Below, piece after piece: positions 24,580 to 33,165 of a stretch of 64,000 nucleotides of DNA (its first letter is position 1; the number at the start of each line of letters is the position of its first letter). Where the stretch lies: contig WGLT01000002.1 in NCBI GenBank assembly GCA_016125425.1, forward strand, positions 1 through 64,000. The letters are read 5' to 3'. The position numbers were made by a program, and so were the translations under genes. Source of the stretch: Alphaproteobacteria bacterium (GTDB lineage: Bacteria > Pseudomonadota > Alphaproteobacteria > Caulobacterales > Parvularculaceae). The notes below the pieces were generated by a model that saw nothing but the letters and a program-made list of their open reading frames with translations, was not told where the DNA came from and ran no database searches.

Positions 24580-25566
24580 ATGAAAGCTCCCATGCATGTC
24601 GCCGTCACCGGCGCCGCCGGCCAGATCGGCTACGCCCTGCTCTTCCGCATCGCCGCCGGCGACATGCTCGGCAAGGACCAGCCCGTCATCCTGCGTCTGC
24701 TCGAGATCACGCCGGCGATGAAAGCGCTGAACGGCGTCGTCATGGAGCTCACGGACTGCGCCTTCCCGCTTCTCAAGGACGTCGTCACCACCGACGATCC
24801 GAATGTCGCATTCGACGGCGTTGATTACGCCCTGCTCGTCGGCGCGCGCCCGCGCGGTCCCGGCATGGAGCGTAAAGATCTTCTCTCGGCGAACGGCGCG
24901 ATCTTCGCGCCGCAGGGCAAGGCGCTCAACGACCGCGCCAAGCGCGATGTGAAAGTGCTTGTCGTCGGCAATCCCGCAAACACCAACGCCCTGATCGCGC
25001 AATCGAACGCGCCCGATCTCGATCCGCGTTGTTTCACCGCGATGATGCGGCTCGACCATAATCGCGCCATCGCGCAGCTCGCGCAGAAAACCGGCAAACA
25101 CTCGACCGATGTCAAGCGCGTGACGATCTGGGGCAATCACTCGACGACGCAATATCCGGATCTGCATCACGCAACCGTCGCCGGCAAGCCGGCGCTCGGC
25201 GAGGTCGACGCCAAATGGTATGAAGAGACCTTCATTCCGCTCGTTCAAAAGCGCGGCGCCGCGGTCATCGAGGCGCGCGGCGCGTCGTCGGCCGCCTCGG
25301 CGGCTTCGGCGGCGATTGATCACATGCGCAGCTGGGCGCTCGGCACGCCGGACGGCGACTGGGTGTCAATGGGCGTTCCTTCCGACGGGTCATACGGGAT
25401 CAAGGAAGGCGTGATTTACGGCTATCCCGTCGCCTGCAAGGGCGGGCGTTATGAAATCGTGCAGGGGCTCGATATCAACGCCTTCTCCCGCGCGCGCATG
25501 GACGCGTCCGACGCGGAGCTGCGCGCGGAGCGCGATTCGATCGCCGATCTTCTGAAAGCGAAATAG
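24580..25566 (+). CDS. mdh: malate dehydrogenase, cytosolic/type-2 family
   Basis: A 328-residue NAD-dependent enzyme interconverting malate and oxaloacetate. I start at ATG 24580, because GGAAGG lies seven bases before it. The nucleotide-binding loop [21 protein letters not shown] is followed by [12 protein letters not shown] (substrate arginines), [20 protein letters not shown] and the catalytic histidine in [13 protein letters not shown]. These match the eukaryotic-cytosolic/Thermus-type MDH, not the lactate-dehydrogenase-like MDH that alphaproteobacteria usually carry next to sucCD. No sucCD is adjacent. Confidence 0.93.
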   Translation: MKAPMHVAVTGAAGQIGYALLFRIAAGDMLGKDQPVILRLLEITPAMKALNGVVMELTDCAFPLLKDVVTTDDPNVAFDGVDYALLVGARPRGPGMERKDLLSANGAIFAPQGKALNDRAKRDVKVLVVGNPANTNALIAQSNAPDLDPRCFTAMMRLDHNRAIAQLAQKTGKHSTDVKRVTIWGNHSTTQYPDLHHATVAGKPALGEVDAKWYEETFIPLVQKRGAAVIEARGASSAASAASAAIDHMRSWALGTPDGDWVSMGVPSDGSYGIKEGVIYGYPVACKGGRYEIVQGLDINAFSRARMDASDAELRAERDSIADLLKAK

Positions 25567-25584
25567 CGCGCCGCGCGTTCGATT

Positions 25585-26283
25585 CTAGGCGAGATCGAAG
25601 AGCAAAAGCTCCGTCTCCGGCGCCAACGCTTTCAGGGCGAGTCGCGGTTCGTCTTCGATGAGGGCCGCATCGCCCGCCTGCATGATCTCGCCGCCGATGA
25701 GCGCGCCGCCGCGCGCGATCTGCAGCCAGCCATGCCGGCCGGGCGCGAGCGTCTGTTCGATCTCCGCGCCCTCTTCGAGGATCGACGCGTAAAGAGCGGC
25801 GTCCTGATTGATTTTCAGGGAACCGTCGCGCCCGTCGGAAGACGCCACAAGCCGGAAGACGCCTCTTCGTTCGTCGCCGAACGCCTTTTGCGCATAGCCC
25901 GCCTTCAAGCCGGAGGCCTTCGGCAGGAGCCATATCTGATAAAGATGCAAGGGCTCGGAATCCGACGCGTTGTACTCGGAATGCGTCACGCCCGCGCCGG
26001 CGCACATATACTGGACTTCGCCCGGGCGAATGACGCCGCCGCCGCCGGTCGAGTCCTGATGCGCGACTGCGCCTTCGAGCACATAAGTGATGATTTCCAT
26101 ATCCCGGTGGGAATGCGGCGGAAAGCCGGCGCCGGGCGCGATGAAATCCTCATTGATCACGCGCAGCGCCCGATAGCCCATGCGGTCCGGGTGGTAGTAA
26201 TTCGCAAATGAGAAGCTGTGATGCGACTTCAGCCAGCCGTGATTGGCGTGGCCTCGGTCGATCGCCTTCCGGATCGTGATCAT
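25585..26283 (-). CDS. pirin-family (quercetinase-like bicupin) protein
   Basis: A 232-residue bicupin of the YhhW/pirin type. The N-terminal cupin carries the metal ligands in FPPHSHRDMEIITYVLEG and MCAGAGVTHSE, and the start MITIRKAIDRGHANHGWLKS is diagnostic of the group. Members bind Fe or another divalent metal; some cleave quercetin and others are redox sensors, so the physiological role is open. The second cupin lacks an obvious metal set, as is usual. It converges on mdh with an 18-base gap. Confidence 0.9.
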   Translation of the reverse strand: MITIRKAIDRGHANHGWLKSHHSFSFANYYHPDRMGYRALRVINEDFIAPGAGFPPHSHRDMEIITYVLEGAVAHQDSTGGGGVIRPGEVQYMCAGAGVTHSEYNASDSEPLHLYQIWLLPKASGLKAGYAQKAFGDERRGVFRLVASSDGRDGSLKINQDAALYASILEEGAEIEQTLAPGRHGWLQIARGGALIGGEIMQAGDAALIEDEPRLALKALAPETELLLFDLA

Positions 26284-26352
26284 GGGGCGCTCCGGCTTTT
26301 CGCGGACAGACGCGCCATGTGGCGCTCCGCGCCCGGTTGCGCAAGAGGGCGC

Positions 26353-27363
26353 TTAGGGGCTCGACGGCAGATCCGGCAGGATTTCAGACGGCGTCAGGAT
26401 AATGATCGCCGTCGCCGCCAGCAGCAGCAGCGCCAGGACGCCGAGATTGATCCGGACGGTTTGATGGGCGGCGCGCTTTTCGAGCCAGGTGCGCGGGCGA
26501 ATGCCTTTCCAGGCGAAGACCGCCTGCGAGGCGAGCATGATGCAGATGACGTTCACGGAGAGCAGAAGCGCCGCGCGGCCCGCAAGCGCGAATTCGCCGG
26601 CCCCGAGGAACAGGCCGGCCGCCGCCGCAGGCGGCAGCAAGGCGACCGCGACCATGACGCCGACGAGCGCGCTTGAAACGCCGGTTGCGATCGAAAGCGC
26701 CGCGGCCGCGCCCGCCGCCAGCGCGAGCGCGATCGAATCGAGGCCGACCACCGCGCGCGACATCAATTCATGGCTCGCAGTGTTGATCGGCAGGAAGAGG
26801 CTGATCAGCACGGAGGCGCCGGTTCCCGCCAACAGGCCGAGGACCGCATTGCGCGCGGCGCGCAGCAGCAATCTATGATCGCCGAGCGCCGTGGCGAACG
26901 AAAAAGCGAGAATGGGCCCGAGAAGCGGCGCGATCACCATCGCGCCGATTACGGCGGCGACATTGTTTTCGTTGAGTCCGATCGCCGCCACCATGGTCGA
27001 GGCGAGCGTCAGGATGAAAAAGTCGGCGCTCAGAGCCGCGCCGCCGGCGACGTCCTCGAAAATCTCTTCGCGAAGAGCGACGCGGCGCTGCTTGTCAGGA
27101 TCGGTCTCCTTCTTTTCCTCAAGCGGGGGAATCGTCGCTTCGACGGGAAGGATCAGGATACGGAATATGTCATCCGCGATGCAGGCCTGTTGCAGTTCGT
27201 CGACGAATTTCTGAATGTCGTCGCGGCCGAAAAAGGCCTTGAGAAGCTGCGCCCCGCTCTCGTCCGGCTCGAACAGCCGATAGCTCACCGGCTCGGCGGC
27301 GGCCACGACCTCGCTTACCTGTTTGGCGGAATTCTTGTGAAAGGTCGCTTCGACGAGACGCAT
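26353..27363 (-). CDS. DUF389 membrane protein
   Basis: A 336-residue protein. The N-terminal 110 residues form a soluble domain, followed by about six hydrophobic segments from residue 115 onward, including NENNVAAVIGAMVIAPLLGP, the hallmark of the DUF389 (TIGR00341) family. Function is unknown; transport has been suggested. It starts three bases past the cysS stop on the same strand, so it is probably co-transcribed. Confidence 0.88.
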   Translation of the reverse strand: MRLVEATFHKNSAKQVSEVVAAAEPVSYRLFEPDESGAQLLKAFFGRDDIQKFVDELQQACIADDIFRILILPVEATIPPLEEKKETDPDKQRRVALREEIFEDVAGGAALSADFFILTLASTMVAAIGLNENNVAAVIGAMVIAPLLGPILAFSFATALGDHRLLLRAARNAVLGLLAGTGASVLISLFLPINTASHELMSRAVVGLDSIALALAAGAAAALSIATGVSSALVGVMVAVALLPPAAAAGLFLGAGEFALAGRAALLLSVNVICIMLASQAVFAWKGIRPRTWLEKRAAHQTVRINLGVLALLLLAATAIIILTPSEILPDLPSSP

Positions 27364-27366
27364 ATG

Positions 27367-28740
27367 TCAAGCGCGCCGCCAGGTCGCGCCGCCGGGACCG
27401 TCTTCGATGACAACGCCCTTTTTCAGGAGGTCGTCGCGAATGCGGTCGGCTTTCGCGAAATCTCTCGCCTTGCGCGCGGCGGCGCGCTCGGCGATCGCCG
27501 ATTCAATCTCCTCCGCTGTCGGACCGTCTGCGCCCTGTCCGCGAAACCAGGCCGCGGGATCGGCGCTGAAAAATCCCATCATTTCGCCCGCCGCTTTCAG
27601 CGCGCCGATCGCGCGCCGGCGCGGCTCGCCCTCCATCTGCATCGCAATGTCGCGAAGCTCGTGCAGGCCCGCCATGGCGGACGGCGTATTGAGATCGTCG
27701 TCGAGCGCGAGCGCGACGCTCTTCGGCGGCTCCTTCGGCGCCGGCGCGTCCGGCGCCTCGGCGAGCAGCCGGTAAAAGCGGTCGAGCTGGCGTTTCGACT
27801 GGTCGATCAGCGCGTCGGTCCATTCAAGCGGCTGGCGGTAATGCGCCGACAGCAGCGCCCAGCGCAGCGCCTCGCCCGGCCATTGCTCCAGAAGGTCGCG
27901 CAGAAGCGCCACATTGCCGAGAGATTTCGACATCTTCTCCGTTCCCATGCGGAGAAAGCCGTTATGCACCCAGTAGCGCGCGAGCGGCGCGCCGTGATGG
28001 GCGCACGACGATTGCGCGATTTCGTTCTCGTGATGGGGAAAGCGCAGGTCCTGTCCGCCGCCGTGGATGTCGATCGTTTCGCCGAGCGTCTTTTCGATCA
28101 TCGCGGAGCATTCGAGATGCCAGCCGGGCCGCCCGCGCCCCCAGGGGCTGTCCCAGCCGGGCTCATCCGCCGCCGAAGGCTTCCAGAGAACGAAATCCGC
28201 CGGATTCTCCTTATACGGCGCCACCTCGACCCGCGCGCCGGCGATCATTTCGTCGCGATCGACATGGGAGAGACCGCCATAAGCGGAAAACCTGTCGACG
28301 GCGAAAAGAACATGGCCTTCGGCCGCATAGGCGCAGCCGGCCGCGATCAGCGTCCCGACCAGCGCGATCATTTCGTCGATATGCTTCGTCGCCGCCGGCT
28401 CAAGCGTCGGCGGGAGAATATTGAGCGCGGCGCACTCCTCGCGATAAATCGCGGCGTATTTCGCCGTGATATCGCCGATCGCCGCGCCGGCCTCTCGCGC
28501 GGCGTTGATGATCTTGTCGTCGATATCCGTAATGTTGCGCGCATAGATGACGGCGTCTGCGCCGAAATGCCGGCGCAGCGTGCGAAAGAGAAGATCAAAG
28601 ACAACCGCCGCGCGGAAATTGCCGATATGCGCATAGCTGTAGACAGTCGGGCCGCAGACATACATCGTCACCCGCTTCGGATCGGCGGGGACGAAGATGC
28701 GCTTGTCGCGCGCCATGCTGTCGTGAAGGACGAGCGCCAT
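27367..28740 (-). CDS. cysS: cysteinyl-tRNA synthetase
   Basis: A 457-residue class I aminoacyl-tRNA synthetase charging tRNA-Cys. I start at ATG 28740 (MALVLHDSMARDKRIF). The HIGH-type motif is CGPTVYSYAHIGNFR, whose cysteine is a zinc ligand. Further zinc ligands lie in GWHLECSAMIEKTLG and FPHHENEIAQS, and the KMSKS loop is GTEKMSKSLGNV. Length and order are normal. It supplies the protein-synthesis end of the cysteine pathway, but its distance from the cys operon makes coregulation unlikely. Divergent from the MATE transporter. Confidence 0.96.
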   Translation of the reverse strand: MALVLHDSMARDKRIFVPADPKRVTMYVCGPTVYSYAHIGNFRAAVVFDLLFRTLRRHFGADAVIYARNITDIDDKIINAAREAGAAIGDITAKYAAIYREECAALNILPPTLEPAATKHIDEMIALVGTLIAAGCAYAAEGHVLFAVDRFSAYGGLSHVDRDEMIAGARVEVAPYKENPADFVLWKPSAADEPGWDSPWGRGRPGWHLECSAMIEKTLGETIDIHGGGQDLRFPHHENEIAQSSCAHHGAPLARYWVHNGFLRMGTEKMSKSLGNVALLRDLLEQWPGEALRWALLSAHYRQPLEWTDALIDQSKRQLDRFYRLLAEAPDAPAPKEPPKSVALALDDDLNTPSAMAGLHELRDIAMQMEGEPRRRAIGALKAAGEMMGFFSADPAAWFRGQGADGPTAEEIESAIAERAAARKARDFAKADRIRDDLLKKGVVIEDGPGGATWRRA

Positions 28741-28849
28741 AGGACAGTTGCTAGGCGAGGCGCGCGCGCCGCGCAATAGGGCGCCGCTCCGGAGTGACAG
28801 GGGGGCGGATTGGGGATAGAGCTGGCCCTCCCGTCAGATCGCCCGCGTC

Positions 28850-30217
28850 ATGTCGAGCCGACCGTCCGTTCGCATCGAAGTTCCTTACAAGGAAATTATC
28901 CGGCTCGCCTGGCCGGCCTCCGTCGCGGCCTCCGTGACGCCGCTCCTGGGCGCCGTCGACGTCTGGGCGCTCGGCCGCTCCGAGCGTCCTCTCGATATCG
29001 CCGCGATCGGTCTCGGCTCGGTGATCTTCTCGCTCGCCTACTGGACTTTCGGCTTCATCCGCATGAGCGTTGCGGGCCTCGCCGCACAGGCCGCGGGCGC
29101 GGGCGACGAGAAAGAGGCGCGGGCCGCGCTCGCCCGCGGCGCCCTGCTTGGCGCAGCGATCGGGCTTGTTCTCGTCGTCTTCCAGAACATTCTCGGCGCG
29201 CTCGCCTTCGCCGCTTTGAAGATCGACTCCGCGGCGAGCCATGAGACTTTCGCCGCGGCGCGCGTTTATTTCGACATCCGCATCTGGGGGGCGCCTTTCG
29301 CGCTCGCGACCTACGCCGCTTTCGGCTGGCTTTCGGCGCGCCGGCGCACCGATTATCTGATGGCGGCGAGCCTCGTCATCACAGGGATCAATATCGCGCT
29401 CGATTACTGGTTTGTGGTCGGACTCGGATGGGGCGCGGCGGGCGTTGCGGCCGGAACGCTGATCGCCGAGATCGCCGGCTTTGTGATCTGCGCCTTCTTC
29501 GTGGTTCTGATTTTAGCGAGGAATGACGGCGTTTTCGCGCATTGGTCGCCCGCCGCCCTCGTCGATCCGGACAAGATCCGGCGCACCGTTTCGGTCAATC
29601 GCGACATCTTCATCCGCACCGTGCTGCTGGCGTTCAGCTATTCCTGGTTCGTGCAGCGAAGCGGACAATTCGGCGACGTCGCGCTCGCAGCGAACCAGAC
29701 GCTGCTGCAATTGTTTCTCTTCACCGGACTCGCCCTCGACGGCACGGCGATCGCGGCGGAGACTCTTGTCGGCGGCGCGATCGGCGACCGCGACAGCGCG
29801 CGCGGCGCCGCGCGCTATCGCTCGGCCGTGCGCCGCACTTTCATGATCGCCGGGACCCTGGCGCTGATGTTCTCGGCGGCCTATCTGATCTTCGGGGACG
29901 CGCTGATCGCGCTGTTGACGAAGGACGAAACCATACGCGCTGCGGCGCGGACATTCATGCCCTGGGTGATCATCAGCCCGCTCGCGGTCGTCGGCGGATT
30001 CCAGCTGGACGGCGTTTTCATCGGCGCGACGCGGGCGCGCGAGATGCGCGACGCCATGTTCGTAACGGCGCCGCTTTTCGTCATCGCCTCGATCGCGCTC
30101 GCCGGGCCCTTCGGCAATCACGGTCTTTGGGCGTCCTTTACGATCTATTTCCTGTTGCGCGGCGCGACGCTGATCGTCTATTTGCCGCGGATCGCCGCGG
30201 ATTTCGCAAAGCGCTAG
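28850..30217 (+). CDS. MATE-family multidrug/toxin efflux transporter (DinF-like)
   Basis: A 455-residue protein with about twelve transmembrane segments. It opens with a basic tail and EIIRLAWPASVAASVTPLLGAVD, the first-helix pattern of MATE transporters. Internal repeats are visible (first half to about residue 220, second half from VSVNRDIFIRTVLLAFSYSW). The features fit the DinF-like branch: an LGSVIFSLAYWTFGFIRMS segment and the polar FVQRSGQFGDVALAANQTLLQ in helix 7. It would export cationic or aromatic compounds using Na+ or H+. Its TAG overlaps the DUF5694 stop on the other strand (CTAG, 30214-30217). Confidence 0.9.
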   Translation: MSSRPSVRIEVPYKEIIRLAWPASVAASVTPLLGAVDVWALGRSERPLDIAAIGLGSVIFSLAYWTFGFIRMSVAGLAAQAAGAGDEKEARAALARGALLGAAIGLVLVVFQNILGALAFAALKIDSAASHETFAAARVYFDIRIWGAPFALATYAAFGWLSARRRTDYLMAASLVITGINIALDYWFVVGLGWGAAGVAAGTLIAEIAGFVICAFFVVLILARNDGVFAHWSPAALVDPDKIRRTVSVNRDIFIRTVLLAFSYSWFVQRSGQFGDVALAANQTLLQLFLFTGLALDGTAIAAETLVGGAIGDRDSARGAARYRSAVRRTFMIAGTLALMFSAAYLIFGDALIALLTKDETIRAAARTFMPWVIISPLAVVGGFQLDGVFIGATRAREMRDAMFVTAPLFVIASIALAGPFGNHGLWASFTIYFLLRGATLIVYLPRIAADFAKR

Positions 30218-31032
30218 CGCAGATAGTCGTCCGGCTCGACCAGATCAAAGCCCGGCGTGTGCTCGGCGAAATGGCGCAGCCAATAGGCGTGACCCGCGCC
30301 GAAAACCACAAGCACGCGATCGCCCGGTTTTGCGATCTGTGTCAGCTTCGAAAAAATCTTGGCGTTGCGCATATACCAGTAAGCATTGAGCTCCGCGCCC
30401 GGTTGACTCTTCTGATCGGCGACTTTCAGCAGACCGTAATAGAAATCGTCGTTCTCTTTCTCGATCTCTTGCGGATCGTTCATGCCGGCGAGCAGTTGGG
30501 CGACGGTCTTCGTTTTTTGCGAAGCGTTGAAAGCGCCGATCATTTTTTCGACGTCCGCATTCAGCGCATCGAGGTATGCCTTCATGCCGTGCGCTTCGGC
30601 GAAATCCCGCACTTCGCCATAAGGAAAATAATCAATCGCGCCGCTTTGTTCGTCGATCAAATAGACATCCTCGAGTCCGAGATCATACGCAAGGCGATAT
30701 CCGATTTGCGCGCGCTCGTCCGGATTGGTCTTGAGTTCGGCAGGCGTGAATCGCCTGTACTCCTCCGAAGTGAAATCCGTGGTGCGGGCGACGCCTTCAA
30801 GCGCAATCTTGGTCGGCCGGAACTGCGCGAGTTCGCGCGCCAGAGTTTCGAGCTGCCGCTGCTTTTCCGGCGCCGTGACATCGTCGACTTTCGCATCGTG
30901 CAGATCGCGGCCCGGATTGGCCATATGATATGTCCCGAGCACCATCACCTTGACCGCAGGCTCTTCGGCGCGGCCGGCGCTCGCCGCGGTCCCGCACAGT
31001 ATGATCGCAACAAGCGCGAGAAAGATCTTCAT
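30214..31032 (-). CDS. secreted DUF5694 (TraB/GumN-like) protein
   Basis: A 272-residue protein started at ATG 31032; sequence upstream in frame is not protein-like. It has a signal peptide (residues 1-22, ending SAGRAEE). The body has VMVLGTYHMANPGRD, KIALEGVAR and VVFGAGHAYWLRHF. This is the arrangement of the TraB/PrgY/GumN superfamily, whose conserved Gly-His and Glu residues suggest a metal-dependent hydrolase or a peptide-binding role. The exact function is unknown. The 120 bases upstream (31033-31154) show no gene. Confidence 0.8.
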   Translation of the reverse strand: MKIFLALVAIILCGTAASAGRAEEPAVKVMVLGTYHMANPGRDLHDAKVDDVTAPEKQRQLETLARELAQFRPTKIALEGVARTTDFTSEEYRRFTPAELKTNPDERAQIGYRLAYDLGLEDVYLIDEQSGAIDYFPYGEVRDFAEAHGMKAYLDALNADVEKMIGAFNASQKTKTVAQLLAGMNDPQEIEKENDDFYYGLLKVADQKSQPGAELNAYWYMRNAKIFSKLTQIAKPGDRVLVVFGAGHAYWLRHFAEHTPGFDLVEPDDYLR

Positions 31033-31154
31033 GGGCGGCCCCTGTAGTTTTCCGGCCGGACGCCGGGCGTCCCATCCTTCGCTTCGGCGTTCCGGCGCGC
31101 AAGCCGACCGCGCCGCATCCGCCGCGGGAAAAAGGCGCCTCGTCGCATGAAACG

Positions 31155-32216
31155 CTAGCGGGCGCCTGATCCGACCGCTTCGCGGAGATGGGCGAATCCG
31201 TCCGCATCGAGAAAATCGGGAAGCTCTGTCAAAATTCGCGCGACCAGACTTGGCCCCTGATAGATGAGCGCCGTGTAAAGCTGGACGAGCGAGGCGCCGG
31301 CCAGAATCTTCTTGTAGGCGTCGCGCGCCGACGACACACCGCCGACGCCGATCAGGGGAACGGACCCGCCCAGAGCCTTGTGAAATTCGCCCAGCAACGC
31401 GGTCGAAGGCGCGAAAAGCGGCGCGCCGGAGAGCCCGCCCTTCTCGCCCGCATATGCGCTCCTGAGATCCGCGGGACGGGCGATCGTCGTGTTCGAAATA
31501 ATCAGCCCGTCGACGCCGCATGCGCGCGCCGCATCGGCGATATCGGTCTTGTCGGCGTCGGCGAGGTCAGGCGCGATCTTGAGAAAGACCGCGGTCCTTT
31601 GCGAGAGCGCGTCGCGCGCGGCGATCACCGCCCGGAGAATTTGCTCAAGCGCCTGACGACTCTGCAAGGCGCGTAGACCGGGCGTGTTCGGCGACGAGAC
31701 ATTGACCGTGTAGAACTGGACAAGGCCCGCGAGGCGGCGAACGCCCGACACATAGTCCGCAATCGGATCTTTGCTGTCCTTATTGACGCCGAGATTGGCG
31801 CCGACGATCCCGCGCGCGCGGCGCGCTTCGAGCCGCGCCGAAACCGCTTCAAGCCCGTCATTGTTGAAGCCGTAGCGATTGATGACGGCGAGATCTTCCA
31901 CCAGCCGGAAGACGCGCGGGCGCGGATTGCCCGGTTGCGGCCGCGGCGTGACGGCGCCGATTTCGGCGAAGCCGAAGCCGAGATCGAGCGCGGCGTCGAC
32001 CGCCTCGGCGTTTTTGTCAAAACCCGCGGCGAGCCCGAGCGGATTGGGAAAATCAACGCCCGCGACGCTGACGGCGAGCCGCGGATCGACGGGAATCCTC
32101 GGCTTCGGACCGAAGCCCCGCGCCATCGCCTTCACGGTCAGCCGGTGCGCGTCTTCCGGGTCGAGCATGCGCATGGCGCGCGCGCCGAGATCGGCGAGAA
32201 AAAGCGGCGGCCTCAT
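31155..32216 (-). CDS. pyrD: quinone-dependent dihydroorotate dehydrogenase (class 2)
   Basis: A 353-residue membrane-associated flavoenzyme oxidising dihydroorotate to orotate in pyrimidine synthesis. It has the class 2 N-terminal extension (MRPPLFLADLGARAMRML, DPEDAHRLTVKAM), then NPLGLAAGFDKNAEAVDA, RYGFNNDGLEAV, the catalytic-serine loop VNVSSPNTPGLRALQ, and the flavin loop LIGVGGVSSARDAYKKI with LVQLYTALIYQGP. Its start overlaps the DUF952 stop by four bases, so the pair is coupled. Confidence 0.95.
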   Translation of the reverse strand: MRPPLFLADLGARAMRMLDPEDAHRLTVKAMARGFGPKPRIPVDPRLAVSVAGVDFPNPLGLAAGFDKNAEAVDAALDLGFGFAEIGAVTPRPQPGNPRPRVFRLVEDLAVINRYGFNNDGLEAVSARLEARRARGIVGANLGVNKDSKDPIADYVSGVRRLAGLVQFYTVNVSSPNTPGLRALQSRQALEQILRAVIAARDALSQRTAVFLKIAPDLADADKTDIADAARACGVDGLIISNTTIARPADLRSAYAGEKGGLSGAPLFAPSTALLGEFHKALGGSVPLIGVGGVSSARDAYKKILAGASLVQLYTALIYQGPSLVARILTELPDFLDADGFAHLREAVGSGAR

Positions 32217-32563
32217 GGCGCGTCCTCGAAGACGAAACCGTCAGCCGCCGCCAGAAGCCTTCGCGCCCGGCGAACAGCTGACACCGGCAGCGTCCCGTAA
32301 AGATGCGGAAAGAGTTCGCCGCCGCGGGCCGGCTCGAATTTGATGTCTCCCTCAAGCGCGCTCTCGTCGATCTCAAGCGCGACAAGGTCGGCGGCGCCGG
32401 CGAAATGCAGGCGCGCCGTTTCGAGAACCTGATCGCCGGTCGACAAATGCAGATAGCCGTCGCGCCGGTCGATGTCGCGAAGGGGAACGAGTCCGGCGCT
32501 GCGCGCCGCCTGCCAGTCGGCGGCGGCGATCAGGCGGTACAGGCGGACGGGATCGGCGCTCAC
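32213..32563 (-). CDS. DUF952 protein
   Basis: A 116-residue protein beginning RLYRLIAAADWQAARSAG and containing DGYLHLSTGDQVLETARLHF and GGELFPHLYGTLPVSAV, all family marks of DUF952 (glutathione S-transferase-like annotation in some databases). The function is unknown. It overlaps pyrD by four bases on the same strand, an arrangement I recall from other alphaproteobacteria. Confidence 0.87.
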   Translation of the reverse strand: MSADPVRLYRLIAAADWQAARSAGLVPLRDIDRRDGYLHLSTGDQVLETARLHFAGAADLVALEIDESALEGDIKFEPARGGELFPHLYGTLPVSAVRRARRLLAAADGFVFEDAP

Positions 32564-32627
32564 AGGAGCGAGCGCTAGCGCGGCTCGCCGCGGGCTTCAA
32601 CCGGCCGCGGGCCGCGCCGCGCAAGAA

Positions 32628-33065
32628 TCAATTCGCCCCGGCAAGCGTCATGTGCCGCGCTTTGGCGGCGCGTTCGATCGCCTGCGCGCCCTCGTCAGGC
32701 ACGCCAAGCGCGTCGCGAATGAGTTCAAGAACGCGGATTTCCGTCATTTCGAGATTCTCATCGGCCGTGACGACATCGACGACCGCCGCATAGGCGGTCT
32801 CCGCAAGATGCTTCGGCAGGGCGGCCGCGGCCGCCGCCAGCACCTTGTGAAGACCGTCATCGGAGGCCATCAGGCGCCCGCAGGCCTCCGACGTCTCCAC
32901 GAGGGCGGCTTCGTCCCGATCCGAAAACAGCGGAAAAGAGCGCACGACGCGGCCGATGGTCCGCAGTTCGCGGTCGGTGATGCGCCCGTCGGAAGCGGAA
33001 GTCATGACCATCAGATAGACGATCGCTTCTTGCGGCGTGAGGTCGGCGACTCGTTCGGCTGACAT
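32628..33065 (-). CDS. TerB-family (tellurite-resistance-like) protein
   Basis: A 145-residue all-helical protein with the TerB pattern: two acidic metal-binding helices, MTSASDGRITDRELRTI (residues about 22-38) and VDVVTADENLEMTEIRVL (about 98-115). TerB proteins bind calcium or other metals and take part in stress-response complexes. Stand-alone copies such as this are widespread, and no other ter genes are present, so tellurite resistance should not be assumed. Confidence 0.8.
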   Translation of the reverse strand: MSAERVADLTPQEAIVYLMVMTSASDGRITDRELRTIGRVVRSFPLFSDRDEAALVETSEACGRLMASDDGLHKVLAAAAAALPKHLAETAYAAVVDVVTADENLEMTEIRVLELIRDALGVPDEGAQAIERAAKARHMTLAGAN

Positions 33066-33165
33066 GGCTTGCTGTTGCAGGTTGGCTGTTGCTGGGGGTA
33101 GGTAGCGGCGAAAGGGGCGTGCGCGCCCATCCCTACAACCTCAAGCCCGCAAGCCGCAACCTCTC

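Noticed and set aside
26770..28779. A 669-codon plus-strand open frame opposite DUF389 and cysS
   Set aside because: Arg/Gly-rich with no domain; shadow of two well-supported genes.
28850..30217. Ion-coupling type of the MATE transporter
   Set aside because: Sequence by eye does not distinguish Na+ from H+ coupling, so no claim is made.
32628..33065. A tellurite-resistance system around the TerB-like gene
   Set aside because: No terA, terC, terD or terZ genes are nearby; isolated TerB-fold proteins are common.
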